A DNA stretch of 46,857 nt from an uncultured Pelagibacteraceae bacterium (GCA_902582875.1 CACHTV010000006.1:1-46857), one strand, 5' to 3'. Shown: positions 17,718-27,230, counted from the first letter of the stretch. Made by a program: numbers and translations. Notes: generated by a model from the letters alone, not told the origin.

Positions 17718-18739
17718 ATTATAGAATTATACAGATTTAACTTTTTAATATTCTTTGACACATAACCAATTTCATAAGGCATATAATCTTTGGTAAAATA
17801 TTTTTTAATTTTTTTTATATTTTTTTTATTAACTATTATACAAAACCCAACCCCACAATTAAATGTTCTCAACATTTCAAGGTCTGATATATTTTTTGAT
17901 TTTAACCATTTAAATATTCTTTTGGTTTTAATCTTTGATAGATCTATATTTATAGACAAATTACTTGGTATAGATCTAGTTATATTTTCGATTAAACCGC
18001 CCCCTGTGATATGAGCTGCAGAGTTAATTAAATTTTTATTAATCAACTTAAGTATTTCCCTCGTATAGATCTTTGTTGGTTTTAATAATTCTTTTTTTAA
18101 TTTTTTTGATATTTTAATTTTTTTTAAAATTGATCTTATCAAAGAATAACCATTTGAATGGATCCCGTTTGATGGAATAGCTAAAATTAAATTATTGTTT
18201 TTAACGTTTTTCTTATTTAGAATTTTTCTTTTGGAAACAATACCAACGCTAAAACCTGCTATATCAAATTTGTCTTTCGAGTAAACCCCTGGCATTTCTG
18301 CAGTCTCACCCCCAATTAGTTTACAATTTGAAATTTCACAACCTTTTAGGATTCCTTGTAAAATTTTTTTAGTTTTGCTTAAATTTAGTTTGCCGACGGC
18401 TATATAGTCTAAAAAAAATAATGGCTTAGCCCCTTGAACAATTAGATCATTTACACACATTGCAACCAAATCAATTCCTATAGTGTCGAATTTCCTAAAC
18501 TTATTTGCTAAATCTATTTTAGTTCCCACACCATCAGTGCAAGAAACTATAACTGGATCTTTCATTTTAATTTTACTTATGTCAAAAACAGATCCAAATG
18601 CCCCTATATTATCAGGATTAAATGATTTATCCGTTTTTTTGACATTTTTTTTTGATATTTTAGCAATGTGATCAACAAATTTATTAGCAATAGAAATATT
18701 TACGCCACTTTTTTTATAACTATTTTGTATTTTTTTCAT
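17711..18739 (-). CDS. purM: Phosphoribosylformylglycinamidine cyclo-ligase (AIR synthetase) PurM
   Basis: This 342-residue ATP-dependent enzyme closes the imidazole ring to make AIR. The signatures are the SCTDGVGTKIDLA segment near 65-77, GGETAEMPGVY near 142-152, NGIHSNGYSL, and GGGLIENITRSIP near 246-258. It is transcribed before purN. Only 25 bp separate it from the divergent DUF2066 gene, and most of that gap is a perfect palindrome. Confidence 0.97.
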   Translation of the reverse strand: MKKIQNSYKKSGVNISIANKFVDHIAKISKKNVKKTDKSFNPDNIGAFGSVFDISKIKMKDPVIVSCTDGVGTKIDLANKFRKFDTIGIDLVAMCVNDLIVQGAKPLFFLDYIAVGKLNLSKTKKILQGILKGCEISNCKLIGGETAEMPGVYSKDKFDIAGFSVGIVSKRKILNKKNVKNNNLILAIPSNGIHSNGYSLIRSILKKIKISKKLKKELLKPTKIYTREILKLINKNLINSAAHITGGGLIENITRSIPSNLSINIDLSKIKTKRIFKWLKSKNISDLEMLRTFNCGVGFCIIVNKKNIKKIKKYFTKDYMPYEIGYVSKNIKKLNLYNSIIW

Positions 18740-18750
18740 TAATAAAAATG

Positions 18751-18766
18751 ATAATTAGCTAATTAT
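18751..18766. promoter_or_regulatory. Perfect 16-bp palindrome in the purM/DUF2066 divergent gap
   Basis: The sequence ATAATTAGCTAATTAT reads the same on both strands and covers most of the 25-bp space between two divergent start codons, running into the first two bases of the plus-strand ATG. It could be an operator or a shared -10-like region. No regulator is identified. AT-rich palindromes also arise by chance. Confidence 0.4.
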
Positions 18767-19811
18767 GAAAAATTTAATATTTATTTACTGCATATTAATT
18801 ATTTTATTTAAAACTGGAAATGTTTTATCAGATAACAACATATTTAATGTTAATAATATTGAAATAAATAAAGAAAATTCTAAAAATAAAGAAAAATTGG
18901 TTAACAACGCTTTTAAAAAAGCATTTGATAAATTAATCGATAGACTTTTATTAGAGGAAGATTATAGAAAAATTTCAAGCACTAATTTAACTCAAATTAA
19001 AGAATTAATTTCATACTATCAGATCATGAGTCAAAATGAAAAAAAAGTAGATAAAAAAAAGATAAAAGTTAATATCTTCTTTGATAAAGATAGAATGCAT
19101 AATTTTTTTTATAAAAAAAATATCCTATACTCAGATATAATTAATACTGAAGTAATTTTATTTCCTTTACTAAAAAAGGAAGATCAATATTTTATTTATA
19201 CGAAAAATTATTTTTATGAAAATTGGAATGAGGATAAATCTGATAATTTAATCCAGTACACTCTACCTGCTGAAAATATCGAAAATATTCAAAAAATAAA
19301 TTTAAGTAAAGATAATATTTATAAATTAGAAATTTCAGAATTTTTTAAAGAATATACAAATGACAACATTGTCTTTGCTTATATCGAAATTAATAATAAT
19401 AAAGCAGAAGTTTATTTAAGCACAAGAATTGAAGGGAAAAAGATAAATAGGAATTTGTCAGCAGATAATCAAAAAAACTTTGATAAAAAAAGATTCTATA
19501 AAAAAATTATTTTGGATATTGATAAAGAGATAAGAGATTTAATTAAATCACAAAATTTAATAGATGTAAGAACTCCATCTTTTTTAAATGTTGAGATTAA
19601 AATGAACAAAAAAAACAATTTAATTGAGTTTGACAATAGATTAAAAAATATAGATTTGATAGATAATTTTTATGTACAAGAGTTAAATAAAGATTACGTT
19701 TTAGTTAAAATTAAGTATCTGGGAAAAATTAATAAAATTATAAATAAACTTAAAGATCAAAATATTAATTTAAAAATGATATCAGGTCAGTGGCAGCTAA
19801 ATATAATTTAA
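18765..19811 (+). CDS. DUF2066 family exported protein
   Basis: This 348-residue protein has an N-terminal hydrophobic signal segment (about 3-20) and is probably periplasmic. The region at about 35-110, with a conserved pattern of AFKKAFDKLIDRLL followed by ISYYQIM and IKVNIFFDKDRM, resembles DUF2066 proteins. Alphaproteobacteria often encode these between purM and hda, and that context is the strongest support. The function is unknown. The remainder is rich in Lys, Asn and Ile with no recognisable catalytic motif. The stop codon overlaps the hda start as TAATG. Confidence is high that it is a gene, moderate for the family. Confidence 0.7.
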   Translation: MKNLIFIYCILIILFKTGNVLSDNNIFNVNNIEINKENSKNKEKLVNNAFKKAFDKLIDRLLLEEDYRKISSTNLTQIKELISYYQIMSQNEKKVDKKKIKVNIFFDKDRMHNFFYKKNILYSDIINTEVILFPLLKKEDQYFIYTKNYFYENWNEDKSDNLIQYTLPAENIENIQKINLSKDNIYKLEISEFFKEYTNDNIVFAYIEINNNKAEVYLSTRIEGKKINRNLSADNQKNFDKKRFYKKIILDIDKEIRDLIKSQNLIDVRTPSFLNVEIKMNKKNNLIEFDNRLKNIDLIDNFYVQELNKDYVLVKIKYLGKINKIINKLKDQNINLKMISGQWQLNII

Positions 19812-20473
19812 TGAGTCAATTAGTTTTTAAATTTCCATTTAAAACAAAATATTATGAACAAGATTATTATGTTTCTAGTAATAATTTTTCAGCATATCGA
19901 CTAATTGAAAGCTGGCCAAATTGGCCAGGTAAATGGGTAAACATTTTTGGTCCTAAAGGGTGCGGTAAGACACATTTAATTAACATTTTAAAAAAAAAAA
20001 TTAATTCTGTTCAAATACTAGACGCTAAAAAAATAGAAAATGGAATAATTTCCAAACTTTTAAAATTAGATTGTTTAATAATAGATAATTATGAAAAGAA
20101 TATTGATGAAAAAATTTTTTATTCAATATTAAATCAAACAAAACAATTAGACAATTATTTAGTTATAAATTCTCTTTTTCCGATAAGAGATAATCAATTT
20201 AATTTAAAAGATTTAAAATCTAGAGCAGAAAGTTTTGTGAATTTGGGCATTGAACTACCAACCGATGATTTGTTAAGAGTAATAATCTCCAAGTCTTTTT
20301 CTGATAAACAAATAGAAATATCTCCTCAAATATCAGAGTATATTATTAAGAATATAGAACGTTCATATGAAAAAGTATTTAAATTTATAAAAGAAATAGA
20401 TGATTTGTCTTTATCTTCTGGAAAATCGATAAATATTAATCTAATAAAAAAAGTATTAGTAAATAATGAATAA
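19811..20473 (+). CDS. hda: DnaA regulatory inactivator Hda-like (HdaA) AAA+ protein
   Basis: This 220-residue protein resembles DnaA domain III/Hda. Walker A, GPKGCGKT, is at 47-54, the Walker B-like LIIDNYEK follows near 90, and a C-terminal helical lid is present. The N-terminal SQLVFKFP fits the sliding-clamp-binding motif of Hda. With the clamp it promotes ATP hydrolysis by DnaA after initiation and so prevents over-replication. I chose the ATG at 19811, because a GTG further upstream would add seven residues inside the previous gene. It overlaps aspS by 8 bp. Confidence 0.88.
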   Translation: MSQLVFKFPFKTKYYEQDYYVSSNNFSAYRLIESWPNWPGKWVNIFGPKGCGKTHLINILKKKINSVQILDAKKIENGIISKLLKLDCLIIDNYEKNIDEKIFYSILNQTKQLDNYLVINSLFPIRDNQFNLKDLKSRAESFVNLGIELPTDDLLRVIISKSFSDKQIEISPQISEYIIKNIERSYEKVFKFIKEIDDLSLSSGKSININLIKKVLVNNE

Positions 20474-22253
20474 ATATAGATCTCATAATTGCTCCGAATT
20501 AAGTGATAAAGATTCTGGTAAGACAGTTTCTTTATCTGGGTGGCTTCACAGAAAAAGAGATCATGGAAATTTATTATTTATAGATCTAAGGGATCATTTC
20601 GGATTAACTCAATGTGTTATAGAAAATAAAAGTAAATTTTTTTCGAAACTTGAAAAACTTAGACCAGAGTCAGTTTTAACGATTACAGGAAAAGTAATTA
20701 AAAGAGAGAAAGGAACTGAAAATTTAGAATTACCTACAGGTAAAATTGAGGTAAGCATTCAGTCAGTTGAAATTCTGTCAGAGTCAAAAGATTTACCAAT
20801 GCCAGTTTTTGGCGAACAAGATTATCCAGAAGATATTAGACTTAAATATAGATTTTTAGATTTAAGAAGAGAAGAAATGCATAAAAATATTATATTAAGA
20901 TCTAAGGTAATATCTTTTATAAGAACTGAAATGTTAAAATTAGGTTTTCTTGAGTATCAAACTCCAATTTTAACATCATCAAGCCCAGAAGGAGCTAGAG
21001 ATTTTTTAGTACCTAGCAGATTGAATCCGGGTAAGTTTTATGCGCTACCTCAAGCTCCTCAACAATTTAAACAGCTAATTATGGTTTCAGGTTTTGACAA
21101 GTATTTTCAAATTGCTCCATGTTTTAGAGATGAAGATGCTAGAGCTGATAGAAGTCCTGGTGAATTTTATCAACTCGATATTGAGATGTCTTTTGTGGAG
21201 CAAGAAGATGTATTTAAAGTATTAGAAAATTTGATAGTAAATTTATTCAAAAATTTTTCATCCAAAAAAATTATTTACGATAAATTTCCTCAGATACCTT
21301 TCAAAGAAGCAATGCTTAAATATGGTACAGACAAACCAGATTTAAGAAATCCTTTATTGATAAATGACGTTACAAACATCTTCACTAGAGATGATGTAAA
21401 ATTTGATATATTTAAAAAATTAGTTAAATCAGGCTCTAAAGTAAGGTGCATTGTTACTAAAAATACTAAAGATAAACCAAGAAGTTTTTTTGATAATATA
21501 GATAAATGGGCAAAGGAACAAGGAGCATCTGGATTAGCTTATTTTACAATTGAAAAAAATGATAAAATTTCGGGCAAAGGTCCTGTAGGTAAATTTTTTA
21601 GCGAAGAATCTTTAAAAGAGCTAATGAAGATTTGTAAAGCAGAAATAGGTGACAGTGTATTTTTAGCTTGCGCAAAAGTTAAGGAAGTAGAAAAAATTTT
21701 ATCTTTAGCTAGAGACAAAATTGCAAAAGATTTGAACCTAATCAAGGAGGATCAATTTGCATTTTGTTGGATTACAGATTACCCAATGTACGAATTTGAT
21801 GAAGAAACTAAAAAAATTAAATTTAGTCACAACCCTTTTTCTATGCCTCAAGGAGATCTAAACAAATTAGACTATAATAACCCTTTAAAGATAAAAGCCT
21901 ACCAGTATGATATAGTTTGTAATGGAGTTGAGCTATCTTCAGGAGCAATTAGAAATTATAAACCAGAATTGATGTATAAGTTATTTGCAATCGCTGGATA
22001 TAATAAAAAACAGGTAGAGGAAAAATTTGGTGGAATGTTAAATGCATTAAGTTTTGGAGCACCGCCCCATGGAGGAATAGCTCCTGGCATAGACAGGATT
22101 GTAATGCTACTTGCAAACGAAAAAAACATCAGAGAGATAACTCTTTTTCCAATGAATCAAAATGCTCAAGATCTAATGATGAAAGCTCCTTCGGAGGTTG
22201 AAGCAAAACAATTGAAAGAACTTGGTCTAAAGATTGATATTAAAAAAAATTAA
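20466..22253 (+). CDS. aspS: Aspartyl-tRNA synthetase
   Basis: This 595-residue class II synthetase charges tRNA-Asp. It has the N-terminal OB-fold anticodon domain ([18 protein letters not shown] near 26-43), class II motif 2 with [20 protein letters not shown] near 219-238, a bacterial GAD insertion domain (about 285-420), and motif 3 [13 protein letters not shown] near 537. Length is typical of bacterial enzymes. Many alphaproteobacterial AspRS are non-discriminating and also charge tRNA-Asn; I cannot decide that here. Its TAA stop interlocks with the stop of the convergent gene. Confidence 0.97.
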   Translation: MNKYRSHNCSELSDKDSGKTVSLSGWLHRKRDHGNLLFIDLRDHFGLTQCVIENKSKFFSKLEKLRPESVLTITGKVIKREKGTENLELPTGKIEVSIQSVEILSESKDLPMPVFGEQDYPEDIRLKYRFLDLRREEMHKNIILRSKVISFIRTEMLKLGFLEYQTPILTSSSPEGARDFLVPSRLNPGKFYALPQAPQQFKQLIMVSGFDKYFQIAPCFRDEDARADRSPGEFYQLDIEMSFVEQEDVFKVLENLIVNLFKNFSSKKIIYDKFPQIPFKEAMLKYGTDKPDLRNPLLINDVTNIFTRDDVKFDIFKKLVKSGSKVRCIVTKNTKDKPRSFFDNIDKWAKEQGASGLAYFTIEKNDKISGKGPVGKFFSEESLKELMKICKAEIGDSVFLACAKVKEVEKILSLARDKIAKDLNLIKEDQFAFCWITDYPMYEFDEETKKIKFSHNPFSMPQGDLNKLDYNNPLKIKAYQYDIVCNGVELSSGAIRNYKPELMYKLFAIAGYNKKQVEEKFGGMLNALSFGAPPHGGIAPGIDRIVMLLANEKNIREITLFPMNQNAQDLMMKAPSEVEAKQLKELGLKIDIKKN

Positions 22254-23071
22254 TTTTTAGATTTAAGTTTGATTCTTACATCTGAAAGATCAACTAGTTT
22301 TTCTTCGTAATTACTTCTTACAAATCCTTTAGAAGTTATATTCTTAACAATTTTAAGAAACTTATCATCAGTGCTTTCATTACTTATATGTTTAGAGCTG
22401 GCAATAGAAGGAGTATGAGCTAAATCTTCTTTTCCCAAATAAGAAATAGCAAGTTCTCTAAAAACATAATCTAAGATTGAAGATGCACTTAAGATTCTAT
22501 CGTTACCTATTACATTTCCAGATGGTTCAAATTTAGTATCGATAAATGCATCTACATATTCATCAAGTGGAACACCGTATTGTAAGCCAAGAGAAATTGC
22601 GATCGCAAAATTATTCATCATAGCTTTAACTAATTCACCTTCTTTATTTGTATCTATAAAAATTTCACCTATTTTTCCGTCATCATATTCTCCAGTATGT
22701 AAATACACTTTGTGATCTCCTATTTGTGCTTTTTGAATATAACCTTTTCTACGATCTGGCATTTTAAATCTAGAATTATGTTTTACTTTTATTGGGTGAT
22801 TGTCGCTTACTGGGTTCTGAGCCTTAGTATTATTTGCTTCCTTTGAGACTGTAGCAGACAAAAGACTATCATTCTTTTTAATTTTTTCAGGAGATTTATT
22901 TTTATCGCCAACCTTTCTAGTTTTTCGATTGTTGAGCTTAACGTCAATTACCTCAACTTCTCCATCATTTCTTGAGTCAATTTTTGATAATTCTTGATCA
23001 TTAAGATTGTCTAAATTATGAACAGTTTTAAAGATACACGTATAATAAGTTTCAACTATAAATTTTTTCAT
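22250..23071 (-). CDS. Stand-alone class II ribonucleotide reductase C-terminal (TSCPD) domain protein
   Basis: This 273-residue protein has three parts. Residues 1-55 form a compact module ([20 protein letters not shown] and onward) that I do not recognise. A polar linker follows to about 103. Residues 104-220 closely match the C-terminal TSCPD domain of B12-dependent ribonucleotide reductase NrdJ, with [50 protein letters not shown] and [15 protein letters not shown]. The catalytic barrel is absent, and the only cysteine is Cys12, so the thiol-shuttle tail of NrdJ is missing. It could be a NrdJb-like partner subunit, a regulator, or a domain with a new role. It stands alone between convergent aspS and divergent NDUFA12. 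The reading frame is intact and the core is well conserved, so it is not a decaying fragment. Confidence 0.82.
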   Translation of the reverse strand: MKKFIVETYYTCIFKTVHNLDNLNDQELSKIDSRNDGEVEVIDVKLNNRKTRKVGDKNKSPEKIKKNDSLLSATVSKEANNTKAQNPVSDNHPIKVKHNSRFKMPDRRKGYIQKAQIGDHKVYLHTGEYDDGKIGEIFIDTNKEGELVKAMMNNFAIAISLGLQYGVPLDEYVDAFIDTKFEPSGNVIGNDRILSASSILDYVFRELAISYLGKEDLAHTPSIASSKHISNESTDDKFLKIVKNITSKGFVRSNYEEKLVDLSDVRIKLKSKN

Positions 23072-23175
23072 TTTAGAAAAGGAATCTGTTTATTAAAGAT
23101 GTATAGCAAATCTAACAGGTGTCTGATATAAATAATTATACACTTATTAATTGTGTGGATTTATAAAAATCAAAA

Positions 23176-23529
23176 ATGAATTTAAAAATTTTTTTTACTT
23201 GGTGGAATAAACAGACATTTGGTACTTATCTAAAAACACTATTCTTTGGAAAATTTGTTGGCAAAGATGAATTTGGAAATAAGTACTACAAAAATAAGCA
23301 TGATGAACGATGGGTGATATATTCAAAAAATATTGAAGCCACTAAAATTACAGCAGACTGGTTCATGTGGATGCATCATACTATAGACAATATTCCAGAT
23401 AATACTGAAGAAAAATATATTTGGCAAAAAGATCACTCAGAAAATAAGACTGGATCTAAGGATAGCTATAAACCAGTTAAGATTACAAAAAAAGAAAAAT
23501 TAAAAAAATATGAAACTTGGAAATTATAA
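23176..23529 (+). CDS. NADH:ubiquinone oxidoreductase subunit NDUFA12 (B17.2-like)
   Basis: This 117-residue protein matches the NDUFA12 supernumerary complex I subunit found in Alphaproteobacteria and mitochondria. The core reads FFGKFVGKDEFGNKYY, then RWVIYSKNIEATKI and WFMWMHHTIDNIP. It binds the matrix/cytoplasmic arm of complex I. The basic C-terminal tail is short. The gene overlaps the DUF2155 gene by 20 bp, and the two lie beside the accBC cluster, a known alphaproteobacterial neighbourhood. Its presence supports the taxonomic reading. Confidence 0.93.
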   Translation: MNLKIFFTWWNKQTFGTYLKTLFFGKFVGKDEFGNKYYKNKHDERWVIYSKNIEATKITADWFMWMHHTIDNIPDNTEEKYIWQKDHSENKTGSKDSYKPVKITKKEKLKKYETWKL

Positions 23530-24019
23530 ATTTATTCTATCGACTTTTTTCTTTTTGTTTTACTTTCTAACTTCTTTTGCTGAAGATGAGATTTTAAGCT
23601 CACCCCTAATTAATTTGAATGAATTAAAACCTAGTTTTGAAGAGACTGATAATTCTATAGATGAAGAAATAACTAATGAGTCAATAAAGAATAAAAAAAA
23701 GATTTTACTAAAAGATAATTCATCAAGTGCAAAATTTATTGGTTTAGATAAAATTACCGCCAAAACATCAGATATTATAATTAATTTAGGCGAAACAAAA
23801 AAATTTGGACCACTTGAAATTAAAGTTTTAAAATGTGGAATAGTAAGTTCAGATAACAAAAATTATAGTGTTGCTTATATGCAAGTAAAAGATGTTTCAG
23901 AAAATGAAAATGAAAAAGTTTTTATTTTTAATGGTTGGACGTTTTCATCTGATCCCACTATAGCTCCTTTTGATCACGCAATCTACGATTTACAATTAGT
24001 AAATTGTAATAATGTCTAA
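23510..24019 (+). CDS. DUF2155 family exported protein
   Basis: This 169-residue protein has a signal peptide (about 1-24, ending SFAED), an acidic low-complexity stretch to about 65, and a C-terminal domain at about 75-168. That domain has GLDKITAKTSDI, KFGPLEIKVLKCG, FNGWTFSSDP and the cysteine pair Cys111/Cys166. This is the DUF2155 pattern. The function is unknown; location in the periplasm is inferred from the signal. It overlaps NDUFA12 by 20 bp and shares a CTAA stop with accC on the other strand. Confidence 0.85.
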   Translation: MKLGNYKFILSTFFFLFYFLTSFAEDEILSSPLINLNELKPSFEETDNSIDEEITNESIKNKKKILLKDNSSSAKFIGLDKITAKTSDIIINLGETKKFGPLEIKVLKCGIVSSDNKNYSVAYMQVKDVSENENEKVFIFNGWTFSSDPTIAPFDHAIYDLQLVNCNNV

Positions 24020-25353
24020 TAGAACTTCTCTCTGCCCAACCAGTTAGTATCAAAATCAGAGTTTAGAAATTTTTTATGATTTAATATTTTTTTGTGGAGA
24101 TCGATTGTAGTTGTAATTCCTTCTAAAACAAATTCATCTAATGATCTTAAAGTTCTTTGTATTGCTTCTTTTCTATTTCTTCCTTTACAAATAACTTTTG
24201 CGATTAAACTATCATAATAAGGAGTTATCTTACATCCTTGAAATATTGATCCATCAACTCGAGTTCGAAATCCAGAGGGTTGATGGCAAACACTAATTAT
24301 CCCGGGACTTGGTTGAAAATCTAAAGCTGGATTTTCTGCATTAATTCTACATTCAATCGAGTGACCTCTCGGATCTATATCGCTTTGTTTAAGAGCAGTT
24401 TTTCCTGTGAATGCTATCCATAATTGTTCCTTAACTATATCAATTCCTGTTTGCACTTCAGTCACAGGATGTTCTACTTGAACTCTTGTATTCATTTCTA
24501 GAAAATAAAATTTTCCATTTTCATAGATAAATTCTACTGTTCCAGCACCCTCATAGCCAATTTGTTCAACCATTTTTACAGTTTTTTCCAATAAATCTTT
24601 TCTTTGAGACTCAGTTAGAACTGGGCTTGGAGTTTCTTCAATAAGTTTTTGGTGCCTTCTTTGAACTGAACAATCTCTTTCGCCCAAATGTACAGTTTTG
24701 TTCTCAGCAGACATAATTTGTACTTCAATATGTCTTGGGTGTTTAAAATATTTTTCAATATATAACTCATCGTTTCCAAAATATTTTTTTGCTTCATTTT
24801 TTGCTGTTGAAAATAAATTTTCTAATTTGCTTTCTTCATCAACAATTTTCATTCCTTTTCCACCACCACCACCTGCAGCTTTTATCAATACTGGATAACC
24901 TATTTCTTTACAAATAGATTTTGCTTCAGCGAATGATTTAACTCCTCCTTCAGACCCCTCTATTACTGGTAAACCGTATTTTTTTGCTATTCTTTTTGCT
25001 TCAATTTTATCTCCCATCTTAGAAATTAAATCTGCACTTGGTCCTATAAATTTAACACCATGTTTATTAACTATTTCTGCAAACTTTGCATTTTCTGATA
25101 AAAAACCATAACCAGGATGAATAGCTTCAGCTCCTGTTAAGTCTACAGCTGACATAATAGAAGAGACATTGAGATAACTATTTTGAGGTTGATGCGATCC
25201 TATGCAAACACTTTCATCAGCTAATCTTACATGCATAGATTCCGAGTCAACGTCTGAATGGACGGCTACAGTCCCAATACCCCATTCTTTGCATGCTCTT
25301 ATTATTCTAACAGCAATTTCTCCTCTGTTAGCTATCAATACTTTTTTGAACAT
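24016..25353 (-). CDS. accC: Acetyl-CoA carboxylase, biotin carboxylase subunit AccC
   Basis: This 445-residue ATP-grasp enzyme carboxylates biotin on AccB in the first step of fatty acid synthesis. The glycine-rich loop KAAGGGGGKGMK is near 158-169, the HPRHIEVQ segment near 206-213, EMNTRVQVEH near 288-297, and the N-terminal KKVLIANRGEIAVRI is canonical. Length is normal. It is last in an aroQ-accB-accC run with a 4-bp gap after accB. The leucyl/phenylalanyl transferase gene aat, often the next gene in relatives, is absent. Confidence 0.97.
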   Translation of the reverse strand: MFKKVLIANRGEIAVRIIRACKEWGIGTVAVHSDVDSESMHVRLADESVCIGSHQPQNSYLNVSSIMSAVDLTGAEAIHPGYGFLSENAKFAEIVNKHGVKFIGPSADLISKMGDKIEAKRIAKKYGLPVIEGSEGGVKSFAEAKSICKEIGYPVLIKAAGGGGGKGMKIVDEESKLENLFSTAKNEAKKYFGNDELYIEKYFKHPRHIEVQIMSAENKTVHLGERDCSVQRRHQKLIEETPSPVLTESQRKDLLEKTVKMVEQIGYEGAGTVEFIYENGKFYFLEMNTRVQVEHPVTEVQTGIDIVKEQLWIAFTGKTALKQSDIDPRGHSIECRINAENPALDFQPSPGIISVCHQPSGFRTRVDGSIFQGCKITPYYDSLIAKVICKGRNRKEAIQRTLRSLDEFVLEGITTTIDLHKKILNHKKFLNSDFDTNWLGREKFY

Positions 25354-25357
25354 TTTT

Positions 25358-25783
25358 TTATTTTAGAACAATTAAAGGTTGACCAAACTCTACTGGCTGA
25401 CCATCATTTACAAGGACTTTTTTTACTGTGCCATCACTAGTAGAAGGAACGTGATTCATTGTTTTCATAGCCTCGACTATCATAACTGTTTGCCCTTTTT
25501 TAATTTTATCTCCGACTTCAACAAATTTTTTTGCACCTGGTTCAGGAGCTAAATAAGCAGTTCCAATAATTGGAGACTTAACTCTTATACCCTCAGAGTC
25601 CTCAGTCTCACTAAGAACTGCTTTATTTGGAGACACAATCGCACCTGTTTTACTTTGCTCTATTCCTTTAGATGCTTTGGAAACTTTAATTTTTGTTTGA
25701 CCTTCTTGGTACTCTAATTCTGTTAAGTTGAATTCACTTAAATGGTCAACTAGTTCTTTAATTAGTTTCTTATCTATTTTCAT
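25358..25783 (-). CDS. accB: Acetyl-CoA carboxylase biotin carboxyl carrier protein AccB
   Basis: This 141-residue protein carries biotin on Lys107 in the VEAMKTMNH motif. The N-terminal helix (LIKELVDHLSEFNLTELEY) is the usual BCCP dimerisation and partner-binding region. A flexible linker at about 40-62 leads to the C-terminal biotinyl domain. The thumb segment of BCCP is recognisable around YLAPEPGAKKFVEVGD. The start overlaps the end of aroQ by 4 bp. Confidence 0.97.
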   Translation of the reverse strand: MKIDKKLIKELVDHLSEFNLTELEYQEGQTKIKVSKASKGIEQSKTGAIVSPNKAVLSETEDSEGIRVKSPIIGTAYLAPEPGAKKFVEVGDKIKKGQTVMIVEAMKTMNHVPSTSDGTVKKVLVNDGQPVEFGQPLIVLK

Positions 25784-26220
25784 TTTTTTAAATAATTCTT
25801 CATTGCTTGTAATGCCATGATATAACCATCAGTTCCAAAACCACATAGAATACCAGTTGCTAATTTACTAATCAGTGATTTATGCCTGAATTCTTCTCTA
25901 TTGTAAATATTAGTTATATGTAATTCGATTATGGGTATTTTAAGTACTTTCAATGCATCATGTATAGCTACAGAAGTATGGGTGTATGCACCTGCATTTA
26001 GAATCAAGCCTTGTTGTTCTTTTCTAGCTTTTTGAATCTCTTCTACCAATTCTCCTTCCATATTTGATTGAAACAAAGAAAGATTAATATTATTTTTGAT
26101 GGCAAATTCTTTACAATTATTCTCAATATCTTTTAATGTAATATTGCCATATTTTTCTTTTTCTCTTTCACCTAAAAGGTTGAGGTTTGGCCCGTTAAGA
26201 ATTATAATTTTACTCATCAT
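25780..26220 (-). CDS. aroQ: 3-dehydroquinate dehydratase, type II
   Basis: This 146-residue enzyme dehydrates 3-dehydroquinate in the shikimate pathway. Visible motifs are LNGPNLNLLGERE near 7-19 with the catalytic arginine, the catalytic tyrosine in EKYG, LNAGAYTHTSVAI near 75-87, and ELHITNIYNREEFRHKS with the catalytic histidine region. Two ATG codons stand in tandem at 26220 and 26217, and either could be used. It heads the aroQ-accB-accC run and is divergent from thiS across only 31 bp. Confidence 0.96.
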   Translation of the reverse strand: MMSKIIILNGPNLNLLGEREKEKYGNITLKDIENNCKEFAIKNNINLSLFQSNMEGELVEEIQKARKEQQGLILNAGAYTHTSVAIHDALKVLKIPIIELHITNIYNREEFRHKSLISKLATGILCGFGTDGYIMALQAMKNYLKK

Positions 26221-26251
26221 TAACTTTATAGAGTACCTAATTAACTCAATT

Positions 26252-26455
26252 ATGGCAAAAATACAATTAAATGGAAAAAAAGTCTCAATAAAACCTAAAG
26301 CAACTATTTATGAGTTGTTAAAAAAATTTAAGCTTAATAATAAAAAAATAGCTATAGAACATAACGGAATTATCATCCCAAAGTCGAATTATAAAAAAAA
26401 ATATTTGAAAAATAACGATAAATTAGAAGTAGTACATTTTATAGGAGGAGGATAG
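26252..26455 (+). CDS. thiS: Sulfur carrier protein ThiS
   Basis: This 67-residue ubiquitin-like protein ends in the required Gly-Gly tail (HFIGGG), which is adenylated and then thiocarboxylated to donate sulfur for the thiamin thiazole ring. I chose the ATG at 26252 ([14 protein letters not shown]), which gives the normal ThiS length. The longer open frame upstream runs through aroQ on the other strand and is not real. The three glycine codons GGAGGAGGA double as the ribosome binding site of thiG. Confidence 0.95.
   Translation: MAKIQLNGKKVSIKPKATIYELLKKFKLNNKKIAIEHNGIIIPKSNYKKKYLKNNDKLEVVHFIGGG
26444..26452 (+). promoter_or_regulatory. Ribosome binding site for thiG inside the thiS Gly codons
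   Basis: GGAGGAGGA, the last three sense codons of thiS, is a strong Shine-Dalgarno sequence lying 4-8 bp before the TTG start of thiG at 26457. It supports use of the non-ATG start. Strong Shine-Dalgarno matches are rare at the other starts in this window. Confidence 0.75.
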
Positions 26456-26456
26456 T

Positions 26457-27230
26457 TTGAAGAAAGATATTTTTAAAATTGCCAATAAAAGATTAAAATC
26501 TCGATTAATTGTTGGAACCGGTAAGTATAAAAACTTTAAACAAACAGCTCAGGCAATAAAAGAGTCAGGGGCGGATATGGTTACTGTTGCTGTAAGAAGA
26601 GTAAATATTATTGATAAAAAAAAACCAATCTTAACTGACTATCTTAATCCAAAGAAAATTATTTATTTACCAAACACTGCTGGGTGTTTTACTTCAGAAG
26701 AAGCTTTGAGAACATTAAGGCTAGCTAGAGAAATGGGCGGATGGAAACTGGTAAAACTGGAAGTTCTAGGAGATAAAAAAACTTTGTATCCAAACATGAT
26801 TGAAACACTTAAATCTACAAAAACTCTTGTTAAAGAAGGTTTCAAAGTAATGGTTTATTGCACTGATGATCTTTTATTAGCCAAAAAATTAGAAGATTTG
26901 GGTGCTTCAGCTATTATGCCTTTAGCATCTCCAATAGGATCAGGGCTAGGTTTACAAAATAAAGTTAATATTTCATTAATAATTAAACAATCTAAAGTTC
27001 CAGTAATTGTAGATGCTGGAATAGGAACGGCGTCAGACGCAACTATTGCAATGGAGATGGGTTGTGATGGTGTTTTAATTAACAGTGCAATTGCGAAGGC
27101 AAAAGATCCAATAAAGATGGCTCAAGCTTTTAAGAATGCAGTAATTGCTGGAAGAAATTGTTATCTCGCAGGAAGAATGAAAAAAAACTATTTTGCAATT
27201 CCAAGTTCTCCAACTGATGGTTTAATTTAG
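26457..27230 (+). CDS. thiG: Thiazole synthase ThiG
   Basis: This 257-residue TIM-barrel enzyme builds the thiazole phosphate of thiamin from DXP, dehydroglycine and ThiS thiocarboxylate. The Schiff-base lysine is probably Lys100 in [17 protein letters not shown] near 17-25, [11 protein letters not shown] near 73, the phosphate-binding GSGLGLQNK and [11 protein letters not shown] are all present. The start is TTG at 26457, two bases after the thiS stop. No ATG with a suitable N-terminus exists downstream. The 3' end overlaps the RNase E/G gene by 9 bp on the other strand. Confidence 0.96.
   Translation: MKKDIFKIANKRLKSRLIVGTGKYKNFKQTAQAIKESGADMVTVAVRRVNIIDKKKPILTDYLNPKKIIYLPNTAGCFTSEEALRTLRLAREMGGWKLVKLEVLGDKKTLYPNMIETLKSTKTLVKEGFKVMVYCTDDLLLAKKLEDLGASAIMPLASPIGSGLGLQNKVNISLIIKQSKVPVIVDAGIGTASDATIAMEMGCDGVLINSAIAKAKDPIKMAQAFKNAVIAGRNCYLAGRMKKNYFAIPSSPTDGLI

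Noticed and set aside
23072-23175. DnaA-box-like words (TTATACACT and the reverse of TGTGGATTT) and a short ACAC/GTGT dyad in the 104-bp gap
   Set aside because: Matches carry one and two mismatches, there are only two, and coding genes flank closely. Chance is likely in this base composition.
26221-26251. TPP riboswitch before thiS
   Set aside because: The gap to aroQ is 31 bp, too short for a riboswitch, and no THI-box-like sequence is visible in it or just upstream.
26096-26251. N-terminal extension of ThiS running through the antisense of aroQ
   Set aside because: The ATG at 26252 gives the standard ThiS length; the extension is antisense to aroQ and has no homologous character.
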